A stretch of 64,000 bases of DNA from Karstenula rhodostoma CBS 690.94 (Eukaryota > Ascomycota > Dothideomycetes > Pleosporales > Didymosphaeriaceae), in NCBI GenBank assembly GCA_010093485.1, contig MU001499.1, forward strand, positions 310,001 through 374,000, in the 5' to 3' direction. This document shows positions 9,681 through 20,285 of this stretch, piece by piece (position 1 is the first letter of the stretch; the number at the start of each line of letters is the position of its first letter). The position numbers and the translations under genes are program-made. The notes under the pieces are model-generated. The model did no database searches. It was not told the origin of the DNA and worked only from the letters and a program-made list of their open reading frames with translations.

Positions 9681-10859
9681 TCACTCCGAGCCAGACCCAT
9701 GGTTGTCGTCGTCGTCGTCGTCTTCGTCCACCTCCTCTCCTTCCTCGGCCAATTCCTCTTCCAGAACTGTGTCATGGACCCGCCGCTGCGCACTCTTGGC
9801 ATCGTTGCTCAACCTCTGAAGTACCGCGTCGTAGTCGAAGTCGGCTGCTCGCAGAATACTCCAAGCTCCGTCGTCACTGCGGCCCATAAGATTCAGATGC
9901 TCAACTTGGTGTTCAATCTTTCCCCACAAGTCCAACGCTGCATGCGGATTATTATGTTCCTGCTCCAACATGCGGCTTCTCCAACGGACTGGTACCTCTG
10001 CGCAGTCAAGATATCCGTAGGGGCTTTCGATATCGTCGCTGTAAAGGTTTGGTGCCGTTTCGACGTCGTCCTGTGTATGTTTGAGGTAAAAGTCTGCATG
10101 CTCGCTGGGGACAATATCCGAGGAAATGAGTTGGTCGTGCGGGGAGGCAGTGGTAGAGGATGAGCCTTCGGACGCGCCAGTCATGGCCGATTCCTTGGAG
10201 GGTGACTGTGCGTCTTTCTTCACGGGCTCGTCCACAATCGAAGGCCATCGAGACTTTGAACCTTCGGCGGGCTCAGCATGGGCATCAGACGACGGACCCG
10301 GGATCGTAGTGGTATCAGTTTGAGTGCTGGGTTCTGCATATCCTGCCAAAAGATATTCCCTCTTGGGATGCCGACGCTGAAACTCCTTGTCGTCCAAGGA
10401 TTTTGGGGGTTCGGAGTCGGCGACGGAAGAAGTAGTGGGCATTGGTACGTCACCAGCGGAAGAGGCTCGAGAAGCGTTGTCTGGCGCTATCTCTTCGTTG
10501 GACGTCAGACCAAGAGGTCGAGCTTGAGCGACTACTTCGTTTTCATGAGGTTCACCACGAGCAGCTCCGGCAAGTTCCGCGCTCTCGATGGTTTCTCTAT
10601 CATCGACTTTTTCGCCCTCCTGTGACTCTATATGACGAGGTGCCACTTGCCCCGAAGCAATGAATCCGATGTTACCATGACCACCTGCACTGCTATTCTG
10701 TCCGCTGTCTTTATAAGACTGAAGTTCGTTCTGAGTGTCGCGTAACTGCTTCACCAATGCCGCATTCTTCATGGTCAAAGTCGCCTTCACAGTAATCCAA
10801 GTCTCCCTTTCGTGACTCAAAACCTGCAACCTCTTCCTCAACTTATTGCGTTCTGCCAT
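9681..10859 (-). CDS. Hypothetical protein: N-terminal coiled coil, acidic C-terminal tail
   Basis: Single exon, 392 aa, starting at the ATG of MAERNKLRKRLQVL; the longer frame opens with GTG. Residues ~1-60 are a heptad-like coiled coil, the middle ~200 residues are Ser/Pro/Glu-rich and likely disordered, and residues ~290-365 look folded (motifs ALDLWGKIEHQVEHLNLMGR and FDYDAVLQRLSNDAKSAQRR). The protein ends in an Asp/Glu run encoded in part by a GTC/GAC microsatellite near 9704-9730. No family recognised. The mixture suggests a nuclear or scaffold protein but does not establish one. Confidence 0.65.
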   Translation of the reverse strand: MAERNKLRKRLQVLSHERETWITVKATLTMKNAALVKQLRDTQNELQSYKDSGQNSSAGGHGNIGFIASGQVAPRHIESQEGEKVDDRETIESAELAGAARGEPHENEVVAQARPLGLTSNEEIAPDNASRASSAGDVPMPTTSSVADSEPPKSLDDKEFQRRHPKREYLLAGYAEPSTQTDTTTIPGPSSDAHAEPAEGSKSRWPSIVDEPVKKDAQSPSKESAMTGASEGSSSTTASPHDQLISSDIVPSEHADFYLKHTQDDVETAPNLYSDDIESPYGYLDCAEVPVRWRSRMLEQEHNNPHAALDLWGKIEHQVEHLNLMGRSDDGAWSILRAADFDYDAVLQRLSNDAKSAQRRVHDTVLEEELAEEGEEVDEDDDDDDNHGSGSE

Positions 10860-11507
10860 CTGGAACAACACCAGACTTGTAAGTTTTCTCCCAAGGATCG
10901 GATATGGAAGGTTTCTTTCTGTGGATGGCGTTCGAGAGAGGAGATGGAGTCCACTTGTAGATCGCTATCGTGTTTGCAATCGCTGGCTTGGGTTATTTGT
11001 CTTGCTGGGCACGGCACATATGCAGCAATGCTTGCTATCTGTTTTGTCGCAGTCAGTGGATACAGTGGCTGGTCAAAAGGGTGGATTGCTTGCGGGTGAT
11101 TGGCTAGCAACCTGCTTGTTCATGGAACCTCCTGCCAGATGTGGGCGATGAAGCAAACGTACATTGGCGTGTAGATTATAGGAAGGTTTGGAACTCATTG
11201 AGTGGAATTTTCCTTCTTCAATCATGTGGCTGGGCCGTGAATCATGGGTCTCATTCGCCATAGAGGGTGTGTGAAAACGCTGGAATGACGGGTCGAAGGC
11301 AGTATGTGTTCATGATGATGTCCATGTGTTCCCCCCCCCCCCGCTTGTTTTAAGGACAGGTCATGTCGGGATCCCAAAGCCGAAGAAGACTATCGAGAAG
11401 TGCCTGTAGGTGCCCGTGGGGCATTTTTTTTAAGGATCGCATAGCTTCCGAGGGTATTCGCACCGTACATCTCCTGCTTTATGTCTCGCACCTTGCCGGT
11501 GTCTCAA
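10860..11507. other. Intergenic region with poly-C tract
   Basis: No gene supported. A run of about 13 C at 11330-11342 and a T/A-rich stretch near 11425 are the only notable features. Confidence 0.4.
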
Positions 11508-12227
11508 TCAGTTGAGCGCCGGCAGTACATCAGCCACACCAACCCGCTTGACACGAGTAAGAACATGCTCCAGGAGTGGTTGACAACCCGCATGATCCAG
11601 CTCATACCACAAAGCCAGCAGCAACGCATTTGGGTTGTTGAAAGTCGGGTCCTGCAACAATCGCGGTAGGATCCAGAATTCTGCTCCTTCGGGACGCCCA
11701 TGTGCATCAACATCTGGTAGGCCGTACCGCAGACAGTTCCAACGGCCAAATATCTCGTCGACTACACCATTAACAATGTTGTATGGATGGTTGAAGTCTG
11801 ATACTCCATCCACAGACGCTCCTGCTTTCATCAATGCGTCGACAACCTCCATGTTACCGGCTCTTCCGGCCGCTCTCAGATACGTCTGATGTTGCACTGT
11901 CTCAATCTCATTCAAGTCCAGACCGCCTGTCAAGAAGGACTCTGGCACTCTTGAGACTCTCATTTGCACATTCAAGTCCAGCACCACTAACAAAGCCGAT
12001 AGTCGAGTTTGTTTCAGTGCCAGACCTGCATCCTGTATCCCGACGATCGGGGAAGAAGTCTTTGCCGCAATGTGAGTAGTAGCAGCTGCAGCCAGAACTG
12101 GCACTGATGAATCAGGATAGCCATGTTCGCATAACCACAAACTTGCTCGCGTACGGGGCGCGATCCACACAAACGCTAATATCTCAACAGCACATGAGCA
12201 AGGCTCACCGAAAATCCCTCTGAACAA
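11508..12227 (-). pseudogene. Ankyrin-repeat-like fragment without a good start
   Basis: The frame is open for 239 codons but opens with TTG, and the first internal ATG lies deep inside (about 11963). One recognisable ankyrin-type repeat is present near the middle (AAGRAGNMEVVDALMKAGAS), and a weaker second unit may follow it (a conserved helix containing NALLLALWYELDHAGCQPLLEHVL). Fungal ankyrin proteins are usually much longer. This may be the 3' part of a broken gene, or a gene whose 5' exon I could not find: an upstream ATG with a GTGAGC donor exists near 12250, but the phase does not match. Confidence 0.4.
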
Positions 12228-12495
12228 GAGCTTTGCGGAAATGCGAACAGCATAGCGGGCAGAAATTGAATCAAGAGGCGCTGAAATGCGAGGCTGATAC
12301 TAGGTGACTGTGTCCATGGGTGTAATTCGTTTATGTATTGTAGCACAAATTAGGGACACCGATTACCCCGCATATCCTGCCAATCAAGAACAGTAGGAGG
12401 ACGCACCTCGCCACCACCTCGTCCTCCCAGGCAGCGACAACATTGACCTGAAAAATAATTCCATTCATCGACAACCACCCACTAGCCGATTCACG

Positions 12496-13542
12496 ATGCA
12501 ACTCTGGCCGTCCTTGAGCCAGGCCGCCTCGACCTTCCAGCTGCAGTTTTTCTCCAATACCTCCCGCCCCGCTTTCCACCTTCGCATCCTGACTTTCAAC
12601 ATCCGCTATGCAACAGATAGCCCGTTCACGAACGAGAAGCCCTGGGCCGAACGAGTTCCCCGAGTCTTGAACCAAATCCAACACGAGACACGATTCACAG
12701 ACGGCACGTCCACAGCTCCTGGTTCCCCACCCCAACACTCCGCAGCATCCATCATCTGCCTCCAAGAAGTCCTGCACAGCCAGCTCATCGATCTCCTAAA
12801 CTCACTCAACGAACTTCCCTCCTCAAACGACCAGCTCGCCGACGGACCAATCTGGGCGCACGTAGGCGTGGGCCGCGACGACGGCCATCAAAAAGGCGAA
12901 TACAGTCCCATTCTCTACCCCGTGATTGTTTTCAAACTCATACACACCGAAACCATCTGGCTGAGTCCGACGCCCGAGAAGCCAAGTCTAGGCTGGGATG
13001 CAGGCAGTATCCGCCTTCTGACCATCGCCGTACTCGAGCATAGAGTCACCGGACGCCGTATCTTGGCATCTACCACGCATCTGGACAACGAGGGCAGCAA
13101 GAGCCGCGAGCACAGCGTGTCGATCATATTGGATTCCTTAAAGCGGGTAGCGAAGGATTGGTCTACCGAGGATGTGTTGCCCGTCTTCCTGGCCGGCGAT
13201 TTCAACTCGTTTCCAACACAGGAGGCATACCTCGACATGGCGAAAAGCGAATATGTGTATGACTTGCGCGACTCTGTGCCTGAGGGCCGTAGATACGGGG
13301 AGGATATTACGTTTACGGGGTTCCAGAAGGAGAAGTGGTCGGATGAGCAGGGCAGGATTGATTTCATTTGGTTGGGGCCGGGAGATGCAGTGTGCAAGCA
13401 TGATCACGGCGTAAAGGAAGAGGTCGAGGGGAGCTGTCAGTGGATTGTCGATGGGTACACGGTGTTGCCGAATGTGTTTGACGATGGCGTATATCTAAGC
13501 GATCATAGGTGTGTCGTTGGAGATGTGCGATTATTAAACTAG
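12496..13542 (+). CDS. Endonuclease/exonuclease/phosphatase (DNase I-like) family hydrolase
   Basis: Single exon, 348 aa. The ordered motifs of the EEP fold are present: TFNIRY near residue 33, CLQEV near residue 88, STTHLDNEG near residue 193, LAGDFNS near residue 235, RIDFIW near residue 288, and the final SDHR near residue 335. These supply the metal ligands and the catalytic Asp/His pairs. There is no signal peptide, so it is probably intracellular. The family includes sugar-phosphate, phosphoinositide and nucleic-acid hydrolases; the length and motif spacing resemble the fungal EEP proteins usually left unassigned. The substrate cannot be decided from sequence. Confidence 0.88.
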   Translation: MQLWPSLSQAASTFQLQFFSNTSRPAFHLRILTFNIRYATDSPFTNEKPWAERVPRVLNQIQHETRFTDGTSTAPGSPPQHSAASIICLQEVLHSQLIDLLNSLNELPSSNDQLADGPIWAHVGVGRDDGHQKGEYSPILYPVIVFKLIHTETIWLSPTPEKPSLGWDAGSIRLLTIAVLEHRVTGRRILASTTHLDNEGSKSREHSVSIILDSLKRVAKDWSTEDVLPVFLAGDFNSFPTQEAYLDMAKSEYVYDLRDSVPEGRRYGEDITFTGFQKEKWSDEQGRIDFIWLGPGDAVCKHDHGVKEEVEGSCQWIVDGYTVLPNVFDDGVYLSDHRCVVGDVRLLN

Positions 13543-14652
13543 AAGGCCTAATTGGTCAGTGGCGAAGTACAATATTCTGTCACCTGTTCTGTCGTGTGTG
13601 TTCAAAACCATGACCATATCGATTCACAGCCTACTTAGCCTTGTCGGCTGCACGACTTCGCACAAACCTGCAAGGCAGCGATGTAACTAGTTTGGTGTAC
13701 CACCTTTCGTTCAAAGGCGCCTACAATAACGCACCGCATCTAAAAACTTACACGGCAGAACACGTCAAACATCACTTCACCTTCCAGACACGGTATCGAT
13801 CTGGTTATTGCAGAAACCTCTCAACGTCAAGCTGCCCCTCTTCGTTCAAAGCAAGCTAACCCCAAGCGCATTGTAAACGCTGAAGATAACCCAATAAATC
13901 AACCCAGACATCGGGCCTTTTTGGTCTATCGACCACCAACTGCTAGGTTCGTATCCTCACCATCTTCAAGCCACAGCCTCCCAAATATTCTTCTGATAGG
14001 ACCTGCAAGGAACCCTTCCCATCGCCCATACACGTCAAAGCGATCCTCTTCATAAAGTCAGTCCACCTGGGTACCCGTATCTCGTGCCCTCAACCACACC
14101 CACCCCACTCCCTCTCAACACCCGCGTCTACCCCCCTGAGCAAACCGGTCAACCACGCGCCCAATACTATGTCCCCACCCCCACCCCCACACCATCCAGA
14201 CAAATCTCCCGCTACGCATTTCCACTACCATCAACCCCATCCCCAAAGAAGCCTAGCGCGCCATCTGTGTCCAGTGAGATGATTGGCCAGCCCGACGTCC
14301 AGCCTTCAGCCTCGACACGAACACGAGGTTTTTGGGTTTTGCCCGCAGTCTGGATTCATGCAAGCTTGCCGCCGGAGGTACAGGATTGGGTCTGTGGCAC
14401 GGTGCTAGGTAGCGCGGCCGCATGTCGTAGAACTTGGGGGCGTAAAGTCGTGGTAGCGTGGTGAGGTGGGTGCAGCTCAGCCGCACAGGGGGAGGATGTT
14501 ATTATGGTCGTGGGCTGTCGCGGTGGAGCGCCTGCTGGGTGTCGCTTTGATCCTGCGGACGATCTTTTTGTGAGGTCGAGTTTAGTTTGTCGTCGTCGTT
14601 GTTACAGAGCTGCCTAGTCTTGAAGTGTGACTGAGGAGAAGAGTCGGACGAT
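13543..14652. other. Intergenic region
   Basis: About 1.1 kb. A proline/threonine-rich open frame at 14084-14464 begins with GTG and has low-complexity content; I did not accept it as a gene. Otherwise nothing is seen apart from presumed promoter sequence of the gene at 14653. Confidence 0.4.
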
Positions 14653-15953
14653 ATGTATCAGATACTCTTGGGCACCATGGCTGCACTGCCGTTGGTCCAC
14701 AGTATAGCGTTTCCTGCGCCCTCACCTACCGTACTCAATCCTGCCGAGAAAGCCGTCATCGGATGGACACCGAGGACGACGCCAGGACCGCGGCATCGCG
14801 CCGCTGCGAAGCTTGGAAAGAGACAGACAGAATATATCGATAAACGTCCTGAGCTCTGCGGATGGATAGATTTCGGAAGTGAGTTTGACCTCCTCATGTC
14901 CACTTTCTGCAGAGCGAGAAGCCTAACTTTCCGGCAAAAGAATCATCCCTCGCCTGCAGCACAGACCGAATCTGCGTCCTGTATACCGTTTCTTCCGGTG
15001 CCGGCGGCGTGAGCGGCGGCATGGCCGGCTGCTGCGCGTCCGACAACAGCCAGGACTGCGGGTGGGTCAACTCCTGCGTCCCTTACGATGCCTGGACCAA
15101 GAAATCCTGCGACGCTGCGTGCCAGAGCAACACCTTCGTGCGGAAGTGCACGAACGCTTTGTCGCCATACTGCGTGACGTGGACGTATCCGTCCGACGGG
15201 GCCGCGGACTACGGGTGCGCGGATGACAATTCGGGCGTTGTCACGGTTACGCCGAGCTGGAGCGATTCCGAGAGCGTGTATCGTATTACGCTGCCGACGC
15301 TGTCGGGGGAAGCGGTTACAGGGTGGGATGGCGAGGCATCGTCGTCTGTCGAGAGCGAATCGCCCACATCATCGTTCATCCCCAGCACGAGCGTAGATCC
15401 CAGCCCCTCTGACCCCGAGGCGTCCGGCAACAGCAACAGCAGCACCCCGCAACCCCAGGCCCCCGAGAAAAAGACATCCGTAGGCCTCATCGCCGGCGCC
15501 GCTATAGGCGGCCTCGTGGTGCTCTTCCTCATCGGCGCCGCCGTCATATTCTTCTGCGTCAAGCGCCGCAAGGCGAAGCAGATCGCCAACAACCAGACCA
15601 TCATTGCCGCGCAGCAGGCACAATCCCAACACCAAAACCACCTGCCCGAGTACAAGCCCCCCATCCAAGCACCTCCACCTCCAGCGCCAATTCAGTCTCC
15701 ACATCCCCAGCAACCGGGCTACTATGCACCGCATGAGCAAAAGGTTAACTACCAGACACACGTCCATGACCAGGGGCTGCAGTCCCCGGTGCTGTCGAGT
15801 CCGTCGACGCCGGCACCGCCATACGTGCAACCGTACTATGCAGCGCCAAATCCGAGTATGAGTCCGATGCCAGAGGAGAGGTATGAGGTTGATGGAATTT
15901 CAGCGGTGCAGGGGCAAAGGCCGGAGGCGCATGAGATGGGGAGTGGGAAGTAA
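14653..15953 (+). CDS. Single-pass membrane protein with Cys-rich ectodomain (wall-sensor-like)
   Basis: Two exons, 14653-14878 and 14965-15953, give 404 aa. A signal peptide (MYQILLGTMAALPLVHSIAF) leads into an ectodomain with about a dozen cysteines, including CGWI, GCCASDNSQDCGW and CVTWTYP. A Ser/Thr/Pro-rich stalk follows, then one transmembrane helix near residues 235-260 (GGLVVLFLIGAAVIFF) ending in basic KRRKAK. The Gln/Pro/Tyr-rich cytosolic tail is typical of fungal surface sensors of the Skg6/WSC/Mid2 kind. The second exon could start at another nearby AG, but only this acceptor keeps phase. A role in surface sensing is an inference from architecture. Confidence 0.75.
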
Positions 15954-16405
15954 GTAAAGCGAGGTTTGGGCGCCTTCTTCAAGGGGAAAAGGCAGTGGAA
16001 TTGTGGAGAGCGAGGAGTAATGCGCTGTAGTTTGGTTACGTGCAGTATTAAGTGAATAATGTTTCTTATGAATGGAGGTGACTGGAGTGAAGTGGCCAAG
16101 GTCTTACAGGATTTAGAGGCAGGATCAAGTGAGTGATGTAATGGTGATTGTGTGGGAAAAGGTTAAGTCTGGATAGATGTGTGGGATTGCATTGAGGTCG
16201 CTATCGATATCGCTCATATTCCTGGCTCAGGTCCTTAAATTGCCCACGTCCCGTGCCCTGATAGAAGGGATCGTCTCGAGTGCTCCCATCATGCTCAACC
16301 TCCATGTTATTAGGCTGCGGTATCGTCAGTCCCATTCCACGTTCGACCAAACCAACATACTCACCAAATACCATCAACCTATGCATCCAACGCAAGGAGA
16401 TCTGT
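15954..16405. other. Convergent intergenic region
   Basis: Lies between the ends of two convergent genes. Nothing beyond presumed 3' untranslated sequence is seen. Confidence 0.4.
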
Positions 16406-17149
16406 CTAAGCAGCCACCAGTTCGCAGATGAACGACTCGATTTTGCCCGCCCACTCGCCCAGGTCGGCAGCATCCCACTGCGTAGCCGTCGAATCGTGAC
16501 GAAGAGCAGGCACATGATTCGATATAGCGCAGCCGGGCGACTGGTAGTAGTGGCACACAGCGCCCTGCTGCTGCTTGAGCGACTTGATAAGCCCGGCATT
16601 AGAAGTCGGGCTGCACTCTTCCAAGGCAGTGACGGGAAGACCGACACCCGCAAATTTCGGCTCGGTGAACACGGTGACGGCGCCAGGGGCCTGAATGAGC
16701 GCGGCATCGAGAGTGTCGAGACGCTGACCGTCTGGCGAGGGAACCTCCATTGATGGCGACGCCGTACCATGCATGTCCACGTACGCAATGCAATACACGC
16801 TCTTCATCTTGTCGTTGAACACGCCCATGTCCTCGTACCACTTGATCGCCACGCCGTTGGTTTGCTCGCCGTGATAGTCGCCGTGTAGCTTCTCGTGCTG
16901 CCATTCGCAGTTGTCGTCGGAGTAGAAGTCGCACATGTAGCCGGTCCACTGCATCATCGAGGAGACCTTGCCGTAGAGTTGCTCGGGGAGGGTCGCACAC
17001 TTCCGGTCTGCGTACACGCGGTCGCAGTAGCCATGGAAGCTAGGGTCGGAACAGACCCAGGCGGGCCAGCTGTCGCGGGTCGGAGACGTCTGAGTGGGTG
17101 CGGCGGCCGAGACATGGATCAGGGCGGCCAGGAGAACAATGGCGAACAT
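16406..17149 (-). CDS. Secreted protein with two crystallin-like halves
   Basis: Single exon, 247 aa. The signal peptide is clear (MFAIVLLAALIHVSAAA). The mature protein has two related halves, each starting with a short strand motif (CSDPSFHGYC; FTEPKFAGVG) and ending in an aromatic-Cys block (YMCDFYSDDNC; AVCHYYQSPGC). This spacing of aromatic-x4-F-x-G followed by a loop and a Cys pair resembles beta/gamma-crystallin-fold extracellular proteins of fungi and bacteria. The fold assignment is my inference from the pattern. No catalytic motif is visible; it could be a structural, inhibitory or interaction protein. Confidence 0.65.
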   Translation of the reverse strand: MFAIVLLAALIHVSAAAPTQTSPTRDSWPAWVCSDPSFHGYCDRVYADRKCATLPEQLYGKVSSMMQWTGYMCDFYSDDNCEWQHEKLHGDYHGEQTNGVAIKWYEDMGVFNDKMKSVYCIAYVDMHGTASPSMEVPSPDGQRLDTLDAALIQAPGAVTVFTEPKFAGVGLPVTALEECSPTSNAGLIKSLKQQQGAVCHYYQSPGCAISNHVPALRHDSTATQWDAADLGEWAGKIESFICELVAA

Positions 17150-17510
17150 GCTGGAGAGGAGCTGTTGTATCGCTAACGTGGGGTAGGATCGACGAGTAAG
17201 TTGGTGCCGGTCTGCTCAGTCGGGCGAGGTGATGGGCTGGGAAGACAGGGAGGGGAGGCGGGTTTGTGAACCGGAGAGTGAGGGCGTGGGTGACCTTAGC
17301 GTGCATTGCAAAGGGCAGGAGCCACCCGGACCAGAACCACTTTCACACCTACTAGGGTCGAGCTTTTGCGCATGACATCGAGAGTTATACTTTCAAATTG
17401 AATCATTTCAAAGCTCTCGAGGGGGCACAAGCCAAACAGACGAGAAACCCCGACAGAATACAAGACCTGACTGGGTAGTGGCCACCTCTTCAATTTACAG
17501 CAGTATCTCA
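17150..17510. other. Intergenic region
   Basis: Holds the presumed promoter of the secreted-protein gene (minus) and, at its right edge, the 3' flank of the PPR gene. No gene seen. Confidence 0.4.
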
Positions 17511-19982
17511 CTAGGGGTCCAAGTCCCGGTTAAAGTTAAACTGGCGGTAGCCGAAGCCGTCCATGGTCCTATACGACCCAAGAGCCTCTAGTTGCTTCCA
17601 GACAGCGGGATATCGCGCCTTAATCCATTCCTCCACCTTCTCTTGTCTGTCGATGTTGGCTGTGCACTGGAACCAGTTGCCCAATCTACTCCCCCGTTAG
17701 CACATTCGTCTGCCACCCATCTGATTGTTTACTCACATATAGAGATCCGGCGTGAAGCCGTACTCTTCCTCGGCGGCCTCGATCAATGCAAGAGCTTCAT
17801 CATGGCAATGGCTCTGCGCAATAGCAGACATGTACGCGGTGAAGATCTGCTTGTCGATATCGACGTCCATCTCCTTCAACCGCTGCCAGATGGATTTTGC
17901 ATGGCGTTCTCCGTAGTGCGTGCCTTCGCACGCACGGAACGCGATGGCAATGCTGTTATACGAAGGTCCTTCCTTTGACGACCCGATCTCAGCCCACATA
18001 GTCAAAGCGCGCCCGTTGTTGCCGGTGGAAGCCCAGGCGAGCATCAAAGCATTTCTGAGTTGAGTGTCCATTTCGACGTTCAGGTCGATTTTGAGCTGGT
18101 TACTAGCAAGTTCCAGACTCTCGGCGTCAGCGTTGCGGGCAAAGCCCGTGAAAGCAGTGACGTAAACTTCCTTATCGGCAGCAATAGTTTCGTCGACGGA
18201 GTTGCGCATGTGAAAGAAGACATGGCAAGCCATGTCGGAGCGCTTCCGAGCGAAGAATTCCTTCATCAGGGGAATACGGTCAGAGCGAGGGGTCTCCGGA
18301 AATGCATGGCGGAGCATCTGATAAGTTTCCCAGGCCTCCGCTGTGCTGGTTTGGCCGTCCATAATGAATGATGCAAGTCCATTTCGTATAACAACACGTT
18401 GATCGGGCGAAAAGTGATGGGCGTGCATGTTCAGCAAATCACCAGCATCGTGCGGCTCTCCACGTCGAAGGTGGAGTACGCACAGCGTAGCTACCGTCTC
18501 CGGGGTAAGCCGCACGTTGCGTTCATGTAGGTCGTCCACAATGGCCATTATGTCATCGAAATGGTGTTGCTGCAAGTGGCACAGCGCTTGGATGAGCTTG
18601 TTAACTCCTTCGGCGCATTCACTGTCCTCTGTAATTTGACCCTGCAACCCGTAGTAAGCAGCCCGAGCACCGTCAATATCATTGATCGAAAGTCGATAGC
18701 GCATCTGCATAGTATAAGTCTTTTCATCCGGGTAGATGCCGCGCTTCTCTCCGAGAACGACAAAGCGCTCGGCAGAGTATGAGTCTTGCTTAGACATGGA
18801 GAGCTCCACGAGGGCATTGATAGTGTTGATATCCGGTTGTACGACAGGTGTTTCGGGCCATTTTTGTCGCTCTTCCTGATTGCGCCGGACCATAACGTTC
18901 ATCATGCGGTCGATCTCATCGGCACCCTTGCCAATTGCAGCTGACCAGACAAAGATTGCATCCCAGATCTCCTTGGCAGGCATCTTTTGCAGGAGCGAGG
19001 CCACGACTTGTTGGCCGAACGCGGTGTCTCCGCCAAGCGCACACGCCGTGAGGAAAGGTGCTAGGGCTTTTTGCAAGCCTCTACCATCATCCCATTCTGG
19101 TATCGCGGTGGAGTACCAGTACTTGGCCTGCTCCAGATTGTTCCGTTCCACGAAATATTTAACCAGGACACCTTGAACTTCAGATGTAAACGTGGCTGCA
19201 GCGTCTCGCATCATCTCCGTCGTCTTAATCAGCTCTGGCGTATTGCCCTCTTTCGCAAAACCCGCCACGACTGCTTTCCAGGCGTTCCGCGCAATTTTGA
19301 TCTCGCGTTCCGAACGCTTGTCCGACGGCGTTCCATAGGTTTTACTAACTAGGTCCCTCGCCTCTAAACTTGAACCGTAAGTGCATAGAATACGCACAAG
19401 TTTGGGCAATTCCAACGCTTCGTACACCGAAAAGGTTGCTAGGGACTTGCTTAGATCGATCTCTTTCGCAATGACTTTTTCTATCTCTGCATCCAGGAGT
19501 TTGGCCAGGGTCAGGTGCGGATTTCCGCCCGTCGCCGGCGGGTATTGTCCCAATTTGAACATCATCGCGTTCATGCTCCTATACGGTAGCCATGGCTGCC
19601 CGTCCTCTTTTGGGTTGGCCAGCAAATATCGAAGTGCGTGCAGGGCCTTCCCAATGTGAAAGTCTTCGACATCCGCCTTTTTCTGTGTGCAAAAGGCGTC
19701 CAGTGCCTCAGCGACCTTGACAGGAGTCGGCGGTCGCAGCCCGTCGGCCTGAGCTTGTATCAAGTCACCGAAAACGTCCAAGCCAACAGGTACATCGGGT
19801 GGTTTGATTTTGCGCGAGGGCTTGAACACGCCGAAAAAGGTGCGCCGCTGGGGCGCCACTGCGCGGGTGCCATGCTGAAAGGATGCGCGAAGGCGCGGGG
19901 TACGTTGGGCGCATCCGCGGTAGATAAGAGGAGTGTCGGCAATGATGCTGCGGAAGACGACGCGTGTGAGGTGTGACGGCAT
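17511..19982 (-). CDS. Mitochondrial PPR-type protein, complex I assembly factor CIA84-like
   Basis: Two exons (19982-17737 and 17685-17511; 51 bp intron, GTGAGT...GTAG) give 806 aa. I place the start at MPSHLTRVVFRS, giving an Arg-rich, acid-poor presequence typical of mitochondrial import, rather than the longer frame opening at 20123. The body is an array of helical hairpins of the pentatricopeptide type (for example GARAAYYGLQGQITEDSECA, RALTMWAEIGSSKEGPSYNS). The last exon ends in IKARYPAVWKQLEALG. Size, N-terminus and C-terminus resemble the Neurospora complex I intermediate-associated protein 84 family, which binds the membrane-arm assembly intermediate. The exact orthology is from memory of the family and not proven here. 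It is divergent from another mitochondrial gene (bS18m). Confidence 0.75.
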
Positions 19983-20285
19983 GGCTGAGGAGCTCTCGGG
20001 GGAAGCTTGCGGGTGGCGGGTGGCGTCGAGGTGCAATTGCAGCACGGAGGTTATATGTACAGCTTCGACGCAGCTGGCATGGAAACACACGGGATGGAAG
20101 TATATTACAATATGGTACAGCAACGGACCTCGAAGGGGCAGGTTGGGATGAGCGGCGGGACGATGGGCCGCCGCGTAGTGAACTCATATGTGTGCCAAGC
20201 TGCTAGCGCGGTAACTTTCTGAACCTCGACGCGCGAACATGGGAGCCGCAGCAACAGCAACTGGACCGTCCTCCTTCCTCCCACG
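19983..20285. promoter_or_regulatory. Bidirectional promoter of two mitochondrial genes
   Basis: These 303 bp separate the divergent starts of the CIA84-like and bS18m genes. Shared control would suit two nuclear genes for mitochondrial biogenesis. No specific operator is recognised. Confidence 0.5.

Noticed and set aside
9650..9740. Short tandem repeats (ACACTTCG and GTC units) as a possible CRISPR or satellite
   Set aside because: Very short, partly coding microsatellites with no spacers; no CRISPR array is expected or seen in this eukaryotic DNA.
14084..14464. Pro/Thr-rich open frame
   Set aside because: Starts with GTG, is low-complexity, and no upstream exon with a good start could be joined to it.
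19983..20123. Upstream extension of the PPR protein
   Set aside because: The longer start gives a Cys/His-rich N-terminus unlike a mitochondrial presequence; the downstream ATG (MPSHLTRVV) is better.
20239..20285. Earlier ATG for bS18m
   Set aside because: It is out of phase with exon 2 after splicing; the ATG at 20286 keeps frame and gives a presequence.
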